Counted from the first letter of the stretch, positions 36,255 through 45,677 are shown. The stretch is 64,000 nucleotides of DNA from Aromatoleum buckelii (GCF_012910785.2 NZ_WTVH02000009.1:62001-126000); one strand, 5' to 3'. Made by a program: numbers and translations. Notes: generated by a model not told the origin, from the letters alone.

Positions 36255-37106
36255 CATTCCGACCGTCGCTCCGCTTGCGGTCTATGCGCCCGGATGCCGA
36301 ACGCTGCCTTGGCAATGCCTGCACTCTTCTGGCGAACTTGAGGCGTTTATGCTGCAGCCGGATACCGCGGAGCTCTTCTTTAAGACCGACGCTGGTAGCA
36401 AAGGGCGCGGCGCGCTGTCGCTCGGACGGCGGCTATCGCCTGAAAGCTGGATGCGACTGCCGGATGAAGCGGAGATGACGCTCGATGAAGTTGTGGCGCA
36501 GCTCGGCAAGGTGAGGGGCGGATGTTGGCTCGTCCAGCGCCGATTGGTGCCACACACCGCTATTGCGGACGTTGTCCCCCATGTCTGTCCCACCATACGG
36601 GTAATGACCCTGCTCGATGGCGACAAGGTCCATGTTACCGGTGCGCTCGTGCGCTTCGGTGACGGCAATTTTCCGGCCGACAACGCGGGGAGCGGGGGTA
36701 TCGTTTTTCTCATCGACCTCGCGACTGGAAAGCTCTCGAAAGGCGCGCATACGGTCGACGGCCGCACGATCTTTCGCTCCTCGCATCACCGGACCCGAGT
36801 TGAGGTTGCCGGACGCAAGATCCCGTTCTGGACCGAGATTGTGGCGCTCGCGAAGAGCGCGGCGAGCAATTTCCCGGCGTCGCCCTATCTCGGTTGGGAC
36901 ATCGTCGTCACCCAAGACGGCCCGCTGATTCTCGAAACGAACTCGATGTCAGGCCTGCTTTCCTTGCAGAAACTGAACGAAAAGGGCGTGCTCGAAACCG
37001 AGCTGCGGAAATTCATCGAGCCCGTACAGGGTGTCCTGCTGTCGGGCGTAACACTGCGGGAACCGGACCATCGCCCCCAGCAGGACGATCTGCTGCCGCG
37101 GATTCG

Positions 37107-38303
37107 TCAGGCCGGTTGAGGGTCGCTCTGGGCGTGGCGCGGGTCGATCGAAAGGCCGTTGCCGAGCCGGCCCGCCGTCTTCGCAAGTTCGCGGCCAAGT
37201 GGTCCCTGAAGCAGACCGTGGGGGGCTGCGGTCTGTACGGACACGCATCGCGGGCGAGTGTTGATCTCAATAACGACCGGCCCGCCGTCGGTGATCCCGA
37301 TATCCCAGCCAATGCACGGCAGAAAGTTGAAGCGTTGAGCACTCTCCGCCACCAGCGTCTGAATCTTCCCCCACTCCGGGGTCTCGACCCGCGGCAGCGA
37401 TGCGCCGGTTAGTGGATGAACGTCGGTAGGCTTCGGAATGCCATCGTCTAGGCAGTATGCCCGCTGCAACAGACCGGTTCTCATGGTGATAGGAGCGATG
37501 AGACCGCCTCCCGCGACGTTATCGGTCGCGCTACGGCCGCTGCCGATCCGCACTGCTGCGCCAAGGAACTCGACTCCCCGCTCGGTACACAACGTCATGA
37601 TGCGAACAGTGGGGCAGACGTGCGGCACGATGTCGGCAAAGAGCTGATGCGGCCTGAGCCTCCGTTGCACCAGAAATCGACCAAGTTTTCCGCCCGGTGT
37701 AAGGTGCTGCAGGATGCCTTCGACATCCGTCGCGGTTTGGGATGGCAGTTCAATCCACGCCCTCGTCGATGAACCGTCTGGACCGACCGCGAGAGCGCCT
37801 TCCCCGAGACTTCCGTCGGCAGGTTTGAAGAAAAGGTCCTCCCCGTGGTGGTCTTGAAGGAATTGTCGGACGGCGCCAGCCGTGTCGAGACGAAGCCCGA
37901 AGTACGGCTTCGTACCAGGTGCGGTCGTCGCGAGCGTTTCGGGCGTGGGAATCCCGTGCGAATCGGCAAAGATGTGGAACAGGGCCTTGTCGCGCGCGAG
38001 CACGTCGTAGACCGGCGGATTGATGCGGTCGAAATAGCGCCACTTCTGGTACGAGCCGAGGAAGCTACGCTTCTGCTCGAAGCTCAGTTCGCCTCGATAC
38101 AGCCCGAGGTGGTAGTAGTCCTCAGCACAGATCGCGCTGCTTTTCAGAAGGCGGGTCTGCTCGATCAGGCGCGCCGACAACGGGCCGAGGCCAAGGCCGC
38201 CCTGTCTGCGATGCCATTCGAAGTCGACCGCGATCTGGTTCGAAAAGTCGAGATAGCGCTTCGAAAGCCGCATCAGCTGGAGGGGCAGATCGAAAACGGA
38301 CAT
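37107..38303 (-). CDS. Sugar-transfer-associated ATP-grasp protein 4
   Basis: The 398-residue ATPgrasp_ST enzyme faces the other members. It contains LARDKALFHIFADSHGIPTPE, the ATP loop LFFKPADGSLGEGALAVG, VQRRLRPHQLFADIVPHVCPTVRIMTL, DNVAGGGLIAP and CIGWDIGITDGGPVVIEINTRP with the metal-binding carboxylates. It shares the HVCPTxRxMTL motif with the IS-split gene on the other strand, so these two form a closer pair than the rest. The 3' ends of the two convergent genes overlap by 13 nt. Confidence 0.88.
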   Translation of the reverse strand: MSVFDLPLQLMRLSKRYLDFSNQIAVDFEWHRRQGGLGLGPLSARLIEQTRLLKSSAICAEDYYHLGLYRGELSFEQKRSFLGSYQKWRYFDRINPPVYDVLARDKALFHIFADSHGIPTPETLATTAPGTKPYFGLRLDTAGAVRQFLQDHHGEDLFFKPADGSLGEGALAVGPDGSSTRAWIELPSQTATDVEGILQHLTPGGKLGRFLVQRRLRPHQLFADIVPHVCPTVRIMTLCTERGVEFLGAAVRIGSGRSATDNVAGGGLIAPITMRTGLLQRAYCLDDGIPKPTDVHPLTGASLPRVETPEWGKIQTLVAESAQRFNFLPCIGWDIGITDGGPVVIEINTRPRCVSVQTAAPHGLLQGPLGRELAKTAGRLGNGLSIDPRHAQSDPQPA

Positions 38304-38487
38304 ATGGTCGTGTCTCCAATATTCGGACCGCGGCTGCGCAGTGTGTCACCCGGAGCATGCGTTGCCGGGAGGGAGCGCTAGTGCTGCGACAACTCGCCCT
38401 ACGCGCCCATGAACCGGTCTCGAGCACGCGCCGGATGTGACGTGAAAGCATGTGAGGTTTCGGCGGTGAAACTGATGCCTCCGCCGT

Positions 38488-40332
38488 TCAGAGCCTCGTC
38501 GGCGCAGATACGAGGGGCTCGCGAGCACGCGGTGAGAGGTGACTCAGCGACGCCTCATGCGCCTCGAGCCAGTGTTCGAGCACCATCAAAATCCACACCA
38601 TTTCCCCGTAATAAGCAGGATGCGCCGGCAGCAACTCGTCGAGGAGTTTCCGGGCGAACTCGGGGCGGACGATCCGGCGTTGCGCGAAACCCTTTACCGC
38701 GGCGGCCGCAAGATCATGAAGCCCCGGATGCGAGGTCGCCCACACCCCGAACGGCAACCCGAACCCGTGCTTCTTCTTCGCGATGATCTCGTCGGGCAGG
38801 AAACCCTTCAGCGCTTCCTTGAAGAACCAGCGCAGCGTCAGTCCTTTGAGTTTCCATTCGGGTGGCAGGCGCAGCGAGAAATCGACCAGCTCATCCGACA
38901 GGAATGGGAAGCCGACGTCGAGGCCGGCCAGTTGTGTCGTGCCGACGACCTTGGGCAGGTCGTTGTCGGCCAGCGTGTATTTCCAGTCGAACGCGAGCAT
39001 GCGATTGATGAGCGTGTGCGCGCGAACGTCGGACCAGGTCTGCCGTTGGATCTTCGCGGGGTGCTCGATGTCGATCCCGGCGAGGAAGTCGGGCGTGAAT
39101 ATCGAGTCGATGCCGAGGCGGTGGAGAAGGTTGTACATCTCGGTCCGGTCGGGCAGCGGTATGCGTGCCTGCTCGATGTAGCTCGCGCCCTTCCGGGCGA
39201 GCGGCAGTCGGTCGATGCCGGGAAGCGCCAGTGCGGGCTCGATGACGTGTTTGCTCAGGGCGCCCGGCACGAGGTCGTACCAGCTGAAAATCCGCTGCTT
39301 CGCATAGCGAGAGTTTCCGCCGAAGAGCTCGTCGCCGCCGTCGCCGGCGAGCATCTTGTCGACGCCATCGGCATGCGCGCGCTGCGCGCAGATCCACCCC
39401 GGGACGGCTGAGGAGTTTCCGAACGGCTGATCGAAATGGGCGGCGACTTTCGGTATCGCAACGAGCAGGTCGTCCGGCGTGACATAATATTCCCGGTGGT
39501 CCAGGCCGAAATGGCGTGCCGCGATGCGCGCATATTCCATCTCGTCATAGCCGTTCGCGTCGAAGCCGATTGAATACGTACGAGGCGGCTTGCCGAGGAC
39601 CCGGCAAAGCATGCCGGACACCGTCGAACTGTCGGTCCCGCCTGACAGGAACGCACCGACGTTTCGGTCCACGGCTTCACGGGCGACCGCCTGCTCGACG
39701 AGTTCGAGAAACTCCCGCTTCAGCGACGGAAAATCGCCGCTTCGCGGTTCGTCGAATACCGGCTGCCAATACGGCCCCGTGTTCACCGCGCTTCGTTCCG
39801 CGCTCAGCGAATGGGCCGCAGAAAGGCGACGGACGTCGGTGAAAATCGTCTCGGGTGCGGGGATGTGATGGAAAAACAGGTAATCGAAGATTGCCTGATT
39901 GCCGACGGCCCGCGCCGGCCCCGGGACGCGGTCCGCACGATCCGAAAAGGCGAAGATGCCCCCGTCCCGCGCGTAGCAGAAGGGAAGCGAACCGAAGCGA
40001 TCGACTGCGGCAAGGCAGCGACCGTGCACCGCGTCGATCATGACAACCGCGAACCGCCCGGCGACGCCCCCGGGTGCGCGTGCCCGGGACGATGCGAACG
40101 CGCGCAGCCACGCGACGGCCGCGCCTTCGGCGAGCGCGATGCGGGCGAGGGCGGGGTCCCGGAAACGCGGCGTGCCCCACGCTGCGCAGACCATGTCGGA
40201 GGACTGCGAGACCGACACGCTCAGCGCGACGGCGAGCGTGCCGCCCGGGCAGTCGATGCGCTTCAATCCTTGGGCGAAGCGCATGTCGAATCGCGGGGGT
40301 TCGCCCGTCAGACTGAAAAGCCCTTGAATCAT
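38488..40332 (-). CDS. Asparagine-synthase-like protein 3, glutaminase Cys absent
   Basis: The 614-residue AsnB-like protein starts MIQGLFSLTGEPP; in-frame TTG codons 9 and 15 nt upstream are alternatives. The synthetase half is normal, with SGGTDSS at 230-236, AGDGGDELFGGNSRY and AKKKHGFGLPFG. The N-terminal glutaminase-like half lacks the Met-Cys-Gly start, so it cannot use Gln hydrolysis by Cys2. It may use another nitrogen donor, or act as an adenylating ligase as in beta-lactam-synthetase-like enzymes. It follows the flippase gene by 59 bp on the same strand. A much longer open frame upstream is flippase antiframe. Confidence 0.87.
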   Translation of the reverse strand: MIQGLFSLTGEPPRFDMRFAQGLKRIDCPGGTLAVALSVSVSQSSDMVCAAWGTPRFRDPALARIALAEGAAVAWLRAFASSRARAPGGVAGRFAVVMIDAVHGRCLAAVDRFGSLPFCYARDGGIFAFSDRADRVPGPARAVGNQAIFDYLFFHHIPAPETIFTDVRRLSAAHSLSAERSAVNTGPYWQPVFDEPRSGDFPSLKREFLELVEQAVAREAVDRNVGAFLSGGTDSSTVSGMLCRVLGKPPRTYSIGFDANGYDEMEYARIAARHFGLDHREYYVTPDDLLVAIPKVAAHFDQPFGNSSAVPGWICAQRAHADGVDKMLAGDGGDELFGGNSRYAKQRIFSWYDLVPGALSKHVIEPALALPGIDRLPLARKGASYIEQARIPLPDRTEMYNLLHRLGIDSIFTPDFLAGIDIEHPAKIQRQTWSDVRAHTLINRMLAFDWKYTLADNDLPKVVGTTQLAGLDVGFPFLSDELVDFSLRLPPEWKLKGLTLRWFFKEALKGFLPDEIIAKKKHGFGLPFGVWATSHPGLHDLAAAAVKGFAQRRIVRPEFARKLLDELLPAHPAYYGEMVWILMVLEHWLEAHEASLSHLSPRAREPLVSAPTRL

Positions 40333-40391
40333 CGGAAGCAAGAGCAACCTCCCTTGGTCGGTTTTCAGGGGGCGGCGGCGCCGCCCGGGGT

Positions 40392-41876
40392 TCAAGCGCG
40401 GTGTCTGCGCAAACCGCGCAACTTTTCCAGCAGATACGATTCGGCGCCGTCGGGTCGGCCGACAAGCCACCACAGCACGAGGATGGTGACGGAATAAGTC
40501 GCCGCGCCGACCAGTACCTTCGAGGCAAGCAACAGGGGACCTTGCAACGCTATCGCCTCTGCAGTGTAAAAAACGGCGAATCCCATCAGGATCACGGCGC
40601 CGACCGGCCGGGCAATCGAGGTGAGGATGTCGGTGAGCCGCAACGGTTTGAATTGCTGAAGCAACAGCGCAATGAACGCGACGAAACCGGTCAGCGCCAC
40701 GGCAAGACGCACCTTGGCGATGCCGAGCGCGCCCGCGTCCGGGAAGGCGAGCAGCGCGAGCGCGGCGAACAGGACGACCTGTCCCCATGCGCTGAGCGCG
40801 GTCAAGCGAGTTTTGCCGAAGGTCAGAAGGATGTACGAACCGCTTGTCGTGATGGCCCTGAGGAAACCCATCACTGCGAAGATCTGGATGAACGGCACGG
40901 TGATGCGCCATTTTTCGCCGAGAAACACGGTCACGAGATCTTCGGCGACGAGTGCGACGCCGATCGCGGCCGGCATCGCGATCAGCGTCTGCACTCCCTG
41001 CGCGAGCAGGAATACGCGCTTCAGTTCGGCAAGATCGTTCTTGACGCGGACGAAAGCCGGAAACAGCACTCGATTCAGCGGCGCGAGGAGCTCGGTGGTC
41101 GGCATCGACGAGATCTGCCCCGCGAGGGAGTAGGCACCCATCACGCCGGCGTCTTCGCGTCCGCCGACGATGAGCGAATGCAGCTTGCCCTGCAAATATC
41201 CGCCGATGCTGCCGACCAGCATCCATTGCGAAATGCCGAAAATTTCGCGGAATTTGGCGAGGCTCGGCCGCGGGCGCATCGGATGCATCGTGTAGCTCTG
41301 AATCAGACCAACCGTGCGGCCGGCGATATTGCCGATCACCAGCGCCCAGTACGACTGCATGAGCCACGCGGCGACGATTGTCACGACGAAGCCTGCGAAG
41401 CGCTTCGTGAAGAGAAAGCGGAAGTCCTTTCCGAACTGCATGTTCTTCTGAAAGGACACGATGCCGATGTTTTCGAATCCATGCAGAACGAAGGTGAGCG
41501 CCAACGCCTGGATCACCGGCGCAACGCGGGGCTCGTTGAAATAGTCGGCCGCCCACGGCGCGGTAACGAAAACGATCGCGGTCGAGATCCCGCTCTGGAT
41601 CAGCCGGATCGTCCAGGCGGTGTCGTAGTCGGCCTGGGTCGCGTTCTTGTTCTGGATCAGCGCGACGTGCACGCCCAGTTCGAACAGCACGTCGGCGAAC
41701 GCGATGACGAGTGATGCCATTGCGATGATGCCGAAATCGGCCGGCACGAGCAGCCGCGCGAGAATCAGCATGCTGACGACACCGATCAGGCGGTCGGACC
41801 ACCGCATCGCGACGGTCAGGAATGCGCTGCGAACGATGCTCGTGGGTTTCCCGCTGCTCATCGCGACATCAGTCAT
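40392..41876 (-). CDS. Oligosaccharide flippase (Wzx/MOP superfamily)
   Basis: The 494-residue protein has about twelve to fourteen transmembrane helices and the polysaccharide-export MOP pattern: RLLVPADFGIIAMASLVIAFADVLFELGVHVALIQ, TAWTIRLIQSG, FRFLFTKRFAGF and VLFPAFVRVKND. It would flip the lipid-linked repeat unit to the periplasm, the step before the O-ligase-like polymerase encoded at 16.3 kb. The start at MTDVAMSS is chosen as the first Met close to the membrane domain; the upstream Met gives 15 extra residues. It is the only flippase in the window. Confidence 0.9.
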   Translation of the reverse strand: MTDVAMSSGKPTSIVRSAFLTVAMRWSDRLIGVVSMLILARLLVPADFGIIAMASLVIAFADVLFELGVHVALIQNKNATQADYDTAWTIRLIQSGISTAIVFVTAPWAADYFNEPRVAPVIQALALTFVLHGFENIGIVSFQKNMQFGKDFRFLFTKRFAGFVVTIVAAWLMQSYWALVIGNIAGRTVGLIQSYTMHPMRPRPSLAKFREIFGISQWMLVGSIGGYLQGKLHSLIVGGREDAGVMGAYSLAGQISSMPTTELLAPLNRVLFPAFVRVKNDLAELKRVFLLAQGVQTLIAMPAAIGVALVAEDLVTVFLGEKWRITVPFIQIFAVMGFLRAITTSGSYILLTFGKTRLTALSAWGQVVLFAALALLAFPDAGALGIAKVRLAVALTGFVAFIALLLQQFKPLRLTDILTSIARPVGAVILMGFAVFYTAEAIALQGPLLLASKVLVGAATYSVTILVLWWLVGRPDGAESYLLEKLRGLRRHRA

Positions 41877-42047
41877 CGGCGGTGCCTCGATCTGGATCGA
41901 CACGCGCCTTCCCGTCTGCATGCACGCGGCGCGCGGGCGTTGACGCAGCGAACGGGGCAGGAGCGCGGCGCCGATCGCCCTTCACGGTGAGAGGCCGCGG
42001 GCGGGATGGCGAAGCGGGCGACCTGGCCTTGCATGGAGGGGCGGGCG

Positions 42048-43292
42048 TCAGACCAGCACTTCGACAATGGGCGGATGCCCGAGGAAACCCTGCGGGCTGG
42101 CGCTCGCGCCGTACGCGCCGGACTGGAACACGACAACGAGGTCGCCCGGCTGCGCGCGCGGCAGCGTCATACGTTCGCCGAGGAGATCGAGCGGCGTGCA
42201 GAGTGGCCCGACGACCGACGCGGCCTCGACGTCGGTGACGCCGATGCGATTGCCGATCGCGACCGGATAGTTCTTGCGTATGACCTGGCCGAAATTGCCC
42301 GAAGCCGCGAGGTGCTGATGCAGTCCGCCGTCGGTGACCAGATAGGTATGGCCCCGTGAAACCTTGCGGTCGGTGACGCGGCAGACATAGACGCCCGCCT
42401 CGCCGACGAGGTAGCGGCCGAGCTCGATGACGATCGCAGCGTGCGGCAGCTGGCGTGAGGCCTGCGCCTGCAGCGACGCGAGGTTGTCGGCGATCGGCGC
42501 GAGATCGAGTCGCTGCTCGCCGGGGAAGTATGGAATGCCGAAGCCGCCGCCGAGATTGAGAAACGCGACGTCGGCCGGGGCGTGCTCGGCGAGCCGCAGG
42601 GCGAGTTCGAAGCTTTTCCGCTGCGCCTCGACGATCGCGTCGGCTTTCAGGTTCTGTGATCCGGCGAAGAGGTGGAACCCCTCGAACGCGAGGCCCGTGC
42701 GGCCGATCTCGACCAGAAGCGCTGGCACCTGCTCGGCATCGACGCCGAACTGCTTCGGCCCGCCACCCATCTTCATGCCCGAGCTCTTGAGCTCGAAGTC
42801 GGGATTCACGCGGACCGCGACGCGCGCCGGCAGCCCGAGTTCATCCGAAATCGCGGCGAGCAGCGGGACCTCGCGGAACGACTCGACATTGACGAGGATA
42901 CCGGCGGCGACCGCCTGCCGCAGCTCGCTTTCCTGTTTGCCCGGCCCGGCGAAACTGATGTCACGCGGCGCAGCACCGGCGTCGAGCGCGACGTGCAGCT
43001 CGCCGGCCGACGCGACGTCGATGCCGTCGACGAGCGTCGCCATGTGGCAGACCAGTGCGGGCATCGGGTTCGCCTTCATGGCGTAGTGCAGTTCGATGGC
43101 CGGCGGCAGCGCAGTACGCAGCTCGGCGACGCGCCGCGACAGGAGCGAGCGGTCGTAGGCGTAGAACGGCGTGCGCCCGACTCGCGCCGCGAGCTGCGTG
43201 AGCGGCAGGCCGCCGATCAGCAATTCGCCGTTTGCGACGTCGAATTGATCCATCGGCGCGTGGCCGGGAGGCAGTTTTGGCTCGATGCTCAT
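42048..43292 (-). CDS. PLP-dependent decarboxylase, exosortase A associated (TIGR03099 type)
   Basis: The 414-residue fold-type III decarboxylase is related to diaminopimelate/ornithine decarboxylases. The PLP lysine is Lys73 in HYAMKANPMPAL. Further motifs are DVASAGEL, NLGGGFGIPY, IELGRYLVGEAGVYVCRV and a catalytic Cys in GPLCTPLDLL. It would decarboxylate an amino acid for use by the acyl-CoA ligase and acyl carrier protein nearby. The ATG overlaps the ligase stop by 4 nt (ATGA), so the two are translationally coupled. Confidence 0.93.
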   Translation of the reverse strand: MSIEPKLPPGHAPMDQFDVANGELLIGGLPLTQLAARVGRTPFYAYDRSLLSRRVAELRTALPPAIELHYAMKANPMPALVCHMATLVDGIDVASAGELHVALDAGAAPRDISFAGPGKQESELRQAVAAGILVNVESFREVPLLAAISDELGLPARVAVRVNPDFELKSSGMKMGGGPKQFGVDAEQVPALLVEIGRTGLAFEGFHLFAGSQNLKADAIVEAQRKSFELALRLAEHAPADVAFLNLGGGFGIPYFPGEQRLDLAPIADNLASLQAQASRQLPHAAIVIELGRYLVGEAGVYVCRVTDRKVSRGHTYLVTDGGLHQHLAASGNFGQVIRKNYPVAIGNRIGVTDVEAASVVGPLCTPLDLLGERMTLPRAQPGDLVVVFQSGAYGASASPQGFLGHPPIVEVLV

Positions 43293-44884
43293 GGGGTTGG
43301 CGAGTCCATTTCGACAAATTCCGAAGAGAGCGTCTTGCGGTCGATCTTGCCGTTGGGGTTGCGCGGCAGCGGTCCTTCTCGCACCTCGACGTGCGCCGGG
43401 ACCATGTATGCCGGCATCCGCTTGCGGCATTCGGTGAGGAGAGCCGCGACGTCGAGCACGCAGCCCTGCGCCGGCGTGGCGACGACGCAGATCGACTGCC
43501 CGAGAGTCGGGTGCGGAACGCCGAACGCGACGCACTCCCCGACGAGACGGGTCGCGTAGAGGATCTCCTCGACTTCGGTCGGGCTCACGCGGTAGCCCGA
43601 CGTCTTCATCATCTCGTCACGTCGGCCGATGAAATACAGGAAGCCTTCTTCGTCCATGCGTACGTTGTCGCCGGAGAACACCGCGACCTCCGGCAACACC
43701 AGTCCTGCCTCGCGTCCCGGCAGCGGCTTGAAGCGCTCGGCTGTCTTTTCCGGATCGTTCCAGTAGCCGAGGGCGACCAGTGCGCCCCGTTGCACGAGCT
43801 CGCCGGGCTCGTTCGGTGCGCACGGCGTGCCGTCCTCGCGGAGCACCAGGACTTCCGAATTCGGAATCGCCTTGCCGATCGAGTCCGGGCGCCGGTCGAC
43901 TTCCTCGGGTGGAAGGTAGGTCGCGCGGAACGCTTCGGTGAGGCCGTACATCAGGTAGGGACGCGTGCGCGGCAGCATTTCGCGCAGCTTCGTCAAGGTC
44001 TCGAGCGGCATGCGCCCGCCCGTATTCGCGATGTAGCGCAGATGTTCGGTGACGTCGTCCGCCCACGTCAGCTGCGATAGCTGGATCCAGAGGGGAGGCA
44101 CTGCCGTGAGCCCTGTGACACGCTCGCGCGTGACCGCGTTGAGCACGTCGCGCGGCAGCAGGTAATTGATCAGTACGACGCGCGCCCCACTGTGGAAGGC
44201 CGTTGTAAGTTGCGAGAAACCGGCATCGAAGGACAGCGGCAGGGCGGCGAGAAGTGTGTCTTCCGGCCGGTTTTCGAGGTAGCTCGCGACGCTCTTCGCG
44301 CCGATCACCATGTTCCGGTGGGACAACACGACGCCCTTGGGCCGCCCCGTGCTCCCCGACGTGTAGAGAATCGCCGCAATGTCCGTATCGATGAGGCGGG
44401 GCGCGGGGGCTCGCTTGCTGCTGTCCAGCAGCTCGTCCCAATGGTGGACCGAAGTGCCGGATAGCGTGGGCAGCTCGGTCGGACGGCTGGTGAGCACGAC
44501 GTGGCGCAAGTCGTGGCAGTTCGCGAGCGTCGCGGAAAGCGCCGCGAAACGCTCCGGCGACGTCACGAGTACGCGCACGCTGCAATCCTGGAGGATGTAT
44601 CCGACCTGCTCGGCCTTGAGGATCGGATTGATCGGGACGAACACGCCGGCCGCGCAGGTCGTGCCGAATGCGGCGGTGACGAACTCGAAACGCTTGTCCA
44701 GATAGATTGCCACTCGCTCGCTCCGCGCGAGCCCGAGCCTGTCGAGACCGGCTGCGAAGGACGCGACGTCGTCGGCGAGCGCCCGATAGGACAGGGTGTC
44801 GGAAGAGAAGGTGAGCGCGGGCGCGTCGGGGGCGCGCTCGGCAGACGCTGAAACGAGGTGATGCAGGAGATAGGTTGCGTTCAT
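43289..44884 (-). CDS. Acyl-CoA ligase (AMP-forming), exosortase A associated (TIGR03098 type)
   Basis: The 531-residue ANL-superfamily enzyme starts MNATYLLHHLVSASAE; this start avoids a 23-residue non-family extension. It has the P-loop-like ILYTSGSTGRPKGVV, YGLTEAFRATYLPPEE, the hinge region GRRDEMMKTSGYRVSPTEVEE and the catalytic lysine in NPNGKIDRKTL. It activates a carboxylate as acyl-AMP, probably for transfer to the acyl carrier protein at 47.1 kb or to CoA. Its 3' end overlaps the decarboxylase ATG by 4 nt. Confidence 0.93.
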   Translation of the reverse strand: MNATYLLHHLVSASAERAPDAPALTFSSDTLSYRALADDVASFAAGLDRLGLARSERVAIYLDKRFEFVTAAFGTTCAAGVFVPINPILKAEQVGYILQDCSVRVLVTSPERFAALSATLANCHDLRHVVLTSRPTELPTLSGTSVHHWDELLDSSKRAPAPRLIDTDIAAILYTSGSTGRPKGVVLSHRNMVIGAKSVASYLENRPEDTLLAALPLSFDAGFSQLTTAFHSGARVVLINYLLPRDVLNAVTRERVTGLTAVPPLWIQLSQLTWADDVTEHLRYIANTGGRMPLETLTKLREMLPRTRPYLMYGLTEAFRATYLPPEEVDRRPDSIGKAIPNSEVLVLREDGTPCAPNEPGELVQRGALVALGYWNDPEKTAERFKPLPGREAGLVLPEVAVFSGDNVRMDEEGFLYFIGRRDEMMKTSGYRVSPTEVEEILYATRLVGECVAFGVPHPTLGQSICVVATPAQGCVLDVAALLTECRKRMPAYMVPAHVEVREGPLPRNPNGKIDRKTLSSEFVEMDSPTP

Positions 44885-44978
44885 CGTTCCGTGCCGGAAA
44901 GGGTTGAATGCCCGACTTTCATGACGGAAGTCTAGCCCAAGCACGATGGGCAAGACGCGACAATTCGTTTCCGCCGGG

Positions 44979-45677
44979 TTATCCGTCGGCGGGAGGATGG
45001 AGGCGCAAGACCGGGCGTGATGCAGGGGACAGGCTGAAGTGAACGAAGGGCGGGGCGCCGATCACCGCGACCTGCAGTTTTCCGAGGCAGAGGAACGTCG
45101 CCGTGTAGAGCTTGCGCACGCCGAGCCGCGAGTGCGACGAAAGCGACGCCGGATTGAACGTGGATATGCGCGAAAAGCTCCACCGGACGCCTTGTCCATC
45201 GAGATGCGAATTGGCAGCATCCCACAGGCGCGCAAACGTGCGGCCGATGCGATATTCGGGTTCGACGTAGACGTCGAAATCCCAGGCGCTGCAATCCGGT
45301 TGCGCGAGCTCGTAGCGGCAGCGCACTTCGTCTTCCTCGTAGGCGTCGCGGGCAAGCCACAAAAAGCCGGAGAACCCGCCCTTCGATTCGGTCGCGAAGC
45401 AGGTGCTGCCGGTGCGGAAACGTCGGGTGACGACGGATTTCGCCCGGGGGAACTGCTGCACCAGCGGATCGTCCGATAGTACGGCCCTGACAGGATTCTT
45501 CGCCGAAGGCCGGCACTGTGCCTGTGCCGCAGGCGGGACCGGTTGCGCGACGAGCACGTAGCGGATGAGCCGGGCCCGGCCGCCGCTGGCCCGCTGCAAT
45601 GCCCGCCCGAACGCGTACAGCAGGCCGTTTCCCCAGCCCAGCTTCTCGATGCTGGTGGAAAGCTTGGCGACCGGCAT
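44979..45677 (-). CDS. Putative GNAT-like acyltransferase, exosortase-locus type
   Basis: The 232-residue protein starts MPVAKLSTSIEKLGW, 5 bp after the glycosyltransferase stop. A GNAT-like core is suggested by CFATESKGGFSGFLWLARDAYEEDEVRCRYEL, WDFDVYVEPEYRIGRTFARLWDAAN and ISTFNPASLSSHSRLGVRKL, where the last part resembles the acyl-CoA-binding and C-terminal strand region. No clear R-x-x-G-x-G loop is visible, so it may bind an unusual donor. It is placed between the acyl-CoA ligase and a glycosyltransferase on one strand. Confidence 0.6.
   Translation of the reverse strand: MPVAKLSTSIEKLGWGNGLLYAFGRALQRASGGRARLIRYVLVAQPVPPAAQAQCRPSAKNPVRAVLSDDPLVQQFPRAKSVVTRRFRTGSTCFATESKGGFSGFLWLARDAYEEDEVRCRYELAQPDCSAWDFDVYVEPEYRIGRTFARLWDAANSHLDGQGVRWSFSRISTFNPASLSSHSRLGVRKLYTATFLCLGKLQVAVIGAPPFVHFSLSPASRPVLRLHPPADG

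Larger units (their letters stand above)
34475..37119 (+). pseudogene. Sugar-transfer-associated ATP-grasp gene 3, split by IS256 element
   Basis: The 5' part (34475-34824) starts MRINLQRWN after GGGAGGAGG and includes ARDKVVFHLYCEALGIPT. The 3' part (36264-37119) resumes at VAPLAVYAPG and holds LFFKTDAGSKGRGALSLG, LVQRRLVPHTAIADVVPHVCPTIRVM, DNAGSGGIVF and YLGWDIVVTQDGPLILETNS. Removing the IS and one copy of the 9-bp repeat rejoins the frame exactly: 402 codons, 401 residues, with the normal LGIPTVAP join. The gene is otherwise clean, so the disruption is recent. Its stop overlaps the convergent ATP-grasp gene by 13 nt. Confidence 0.85.

Noticed and set aside
34894-37119. 741-codon + strand frame across the IS256 element
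   Set aside because: Its first part is antisense transposase that happens to read into the 3' half of the split ATP-grasp gene.
38488-41802. 1104-codon - strand frame that looks like a fusion
   Set aside because: Only the part from 40332 downward is AsnB-like. The upstream part is the flippase gene read in a wrong frame.
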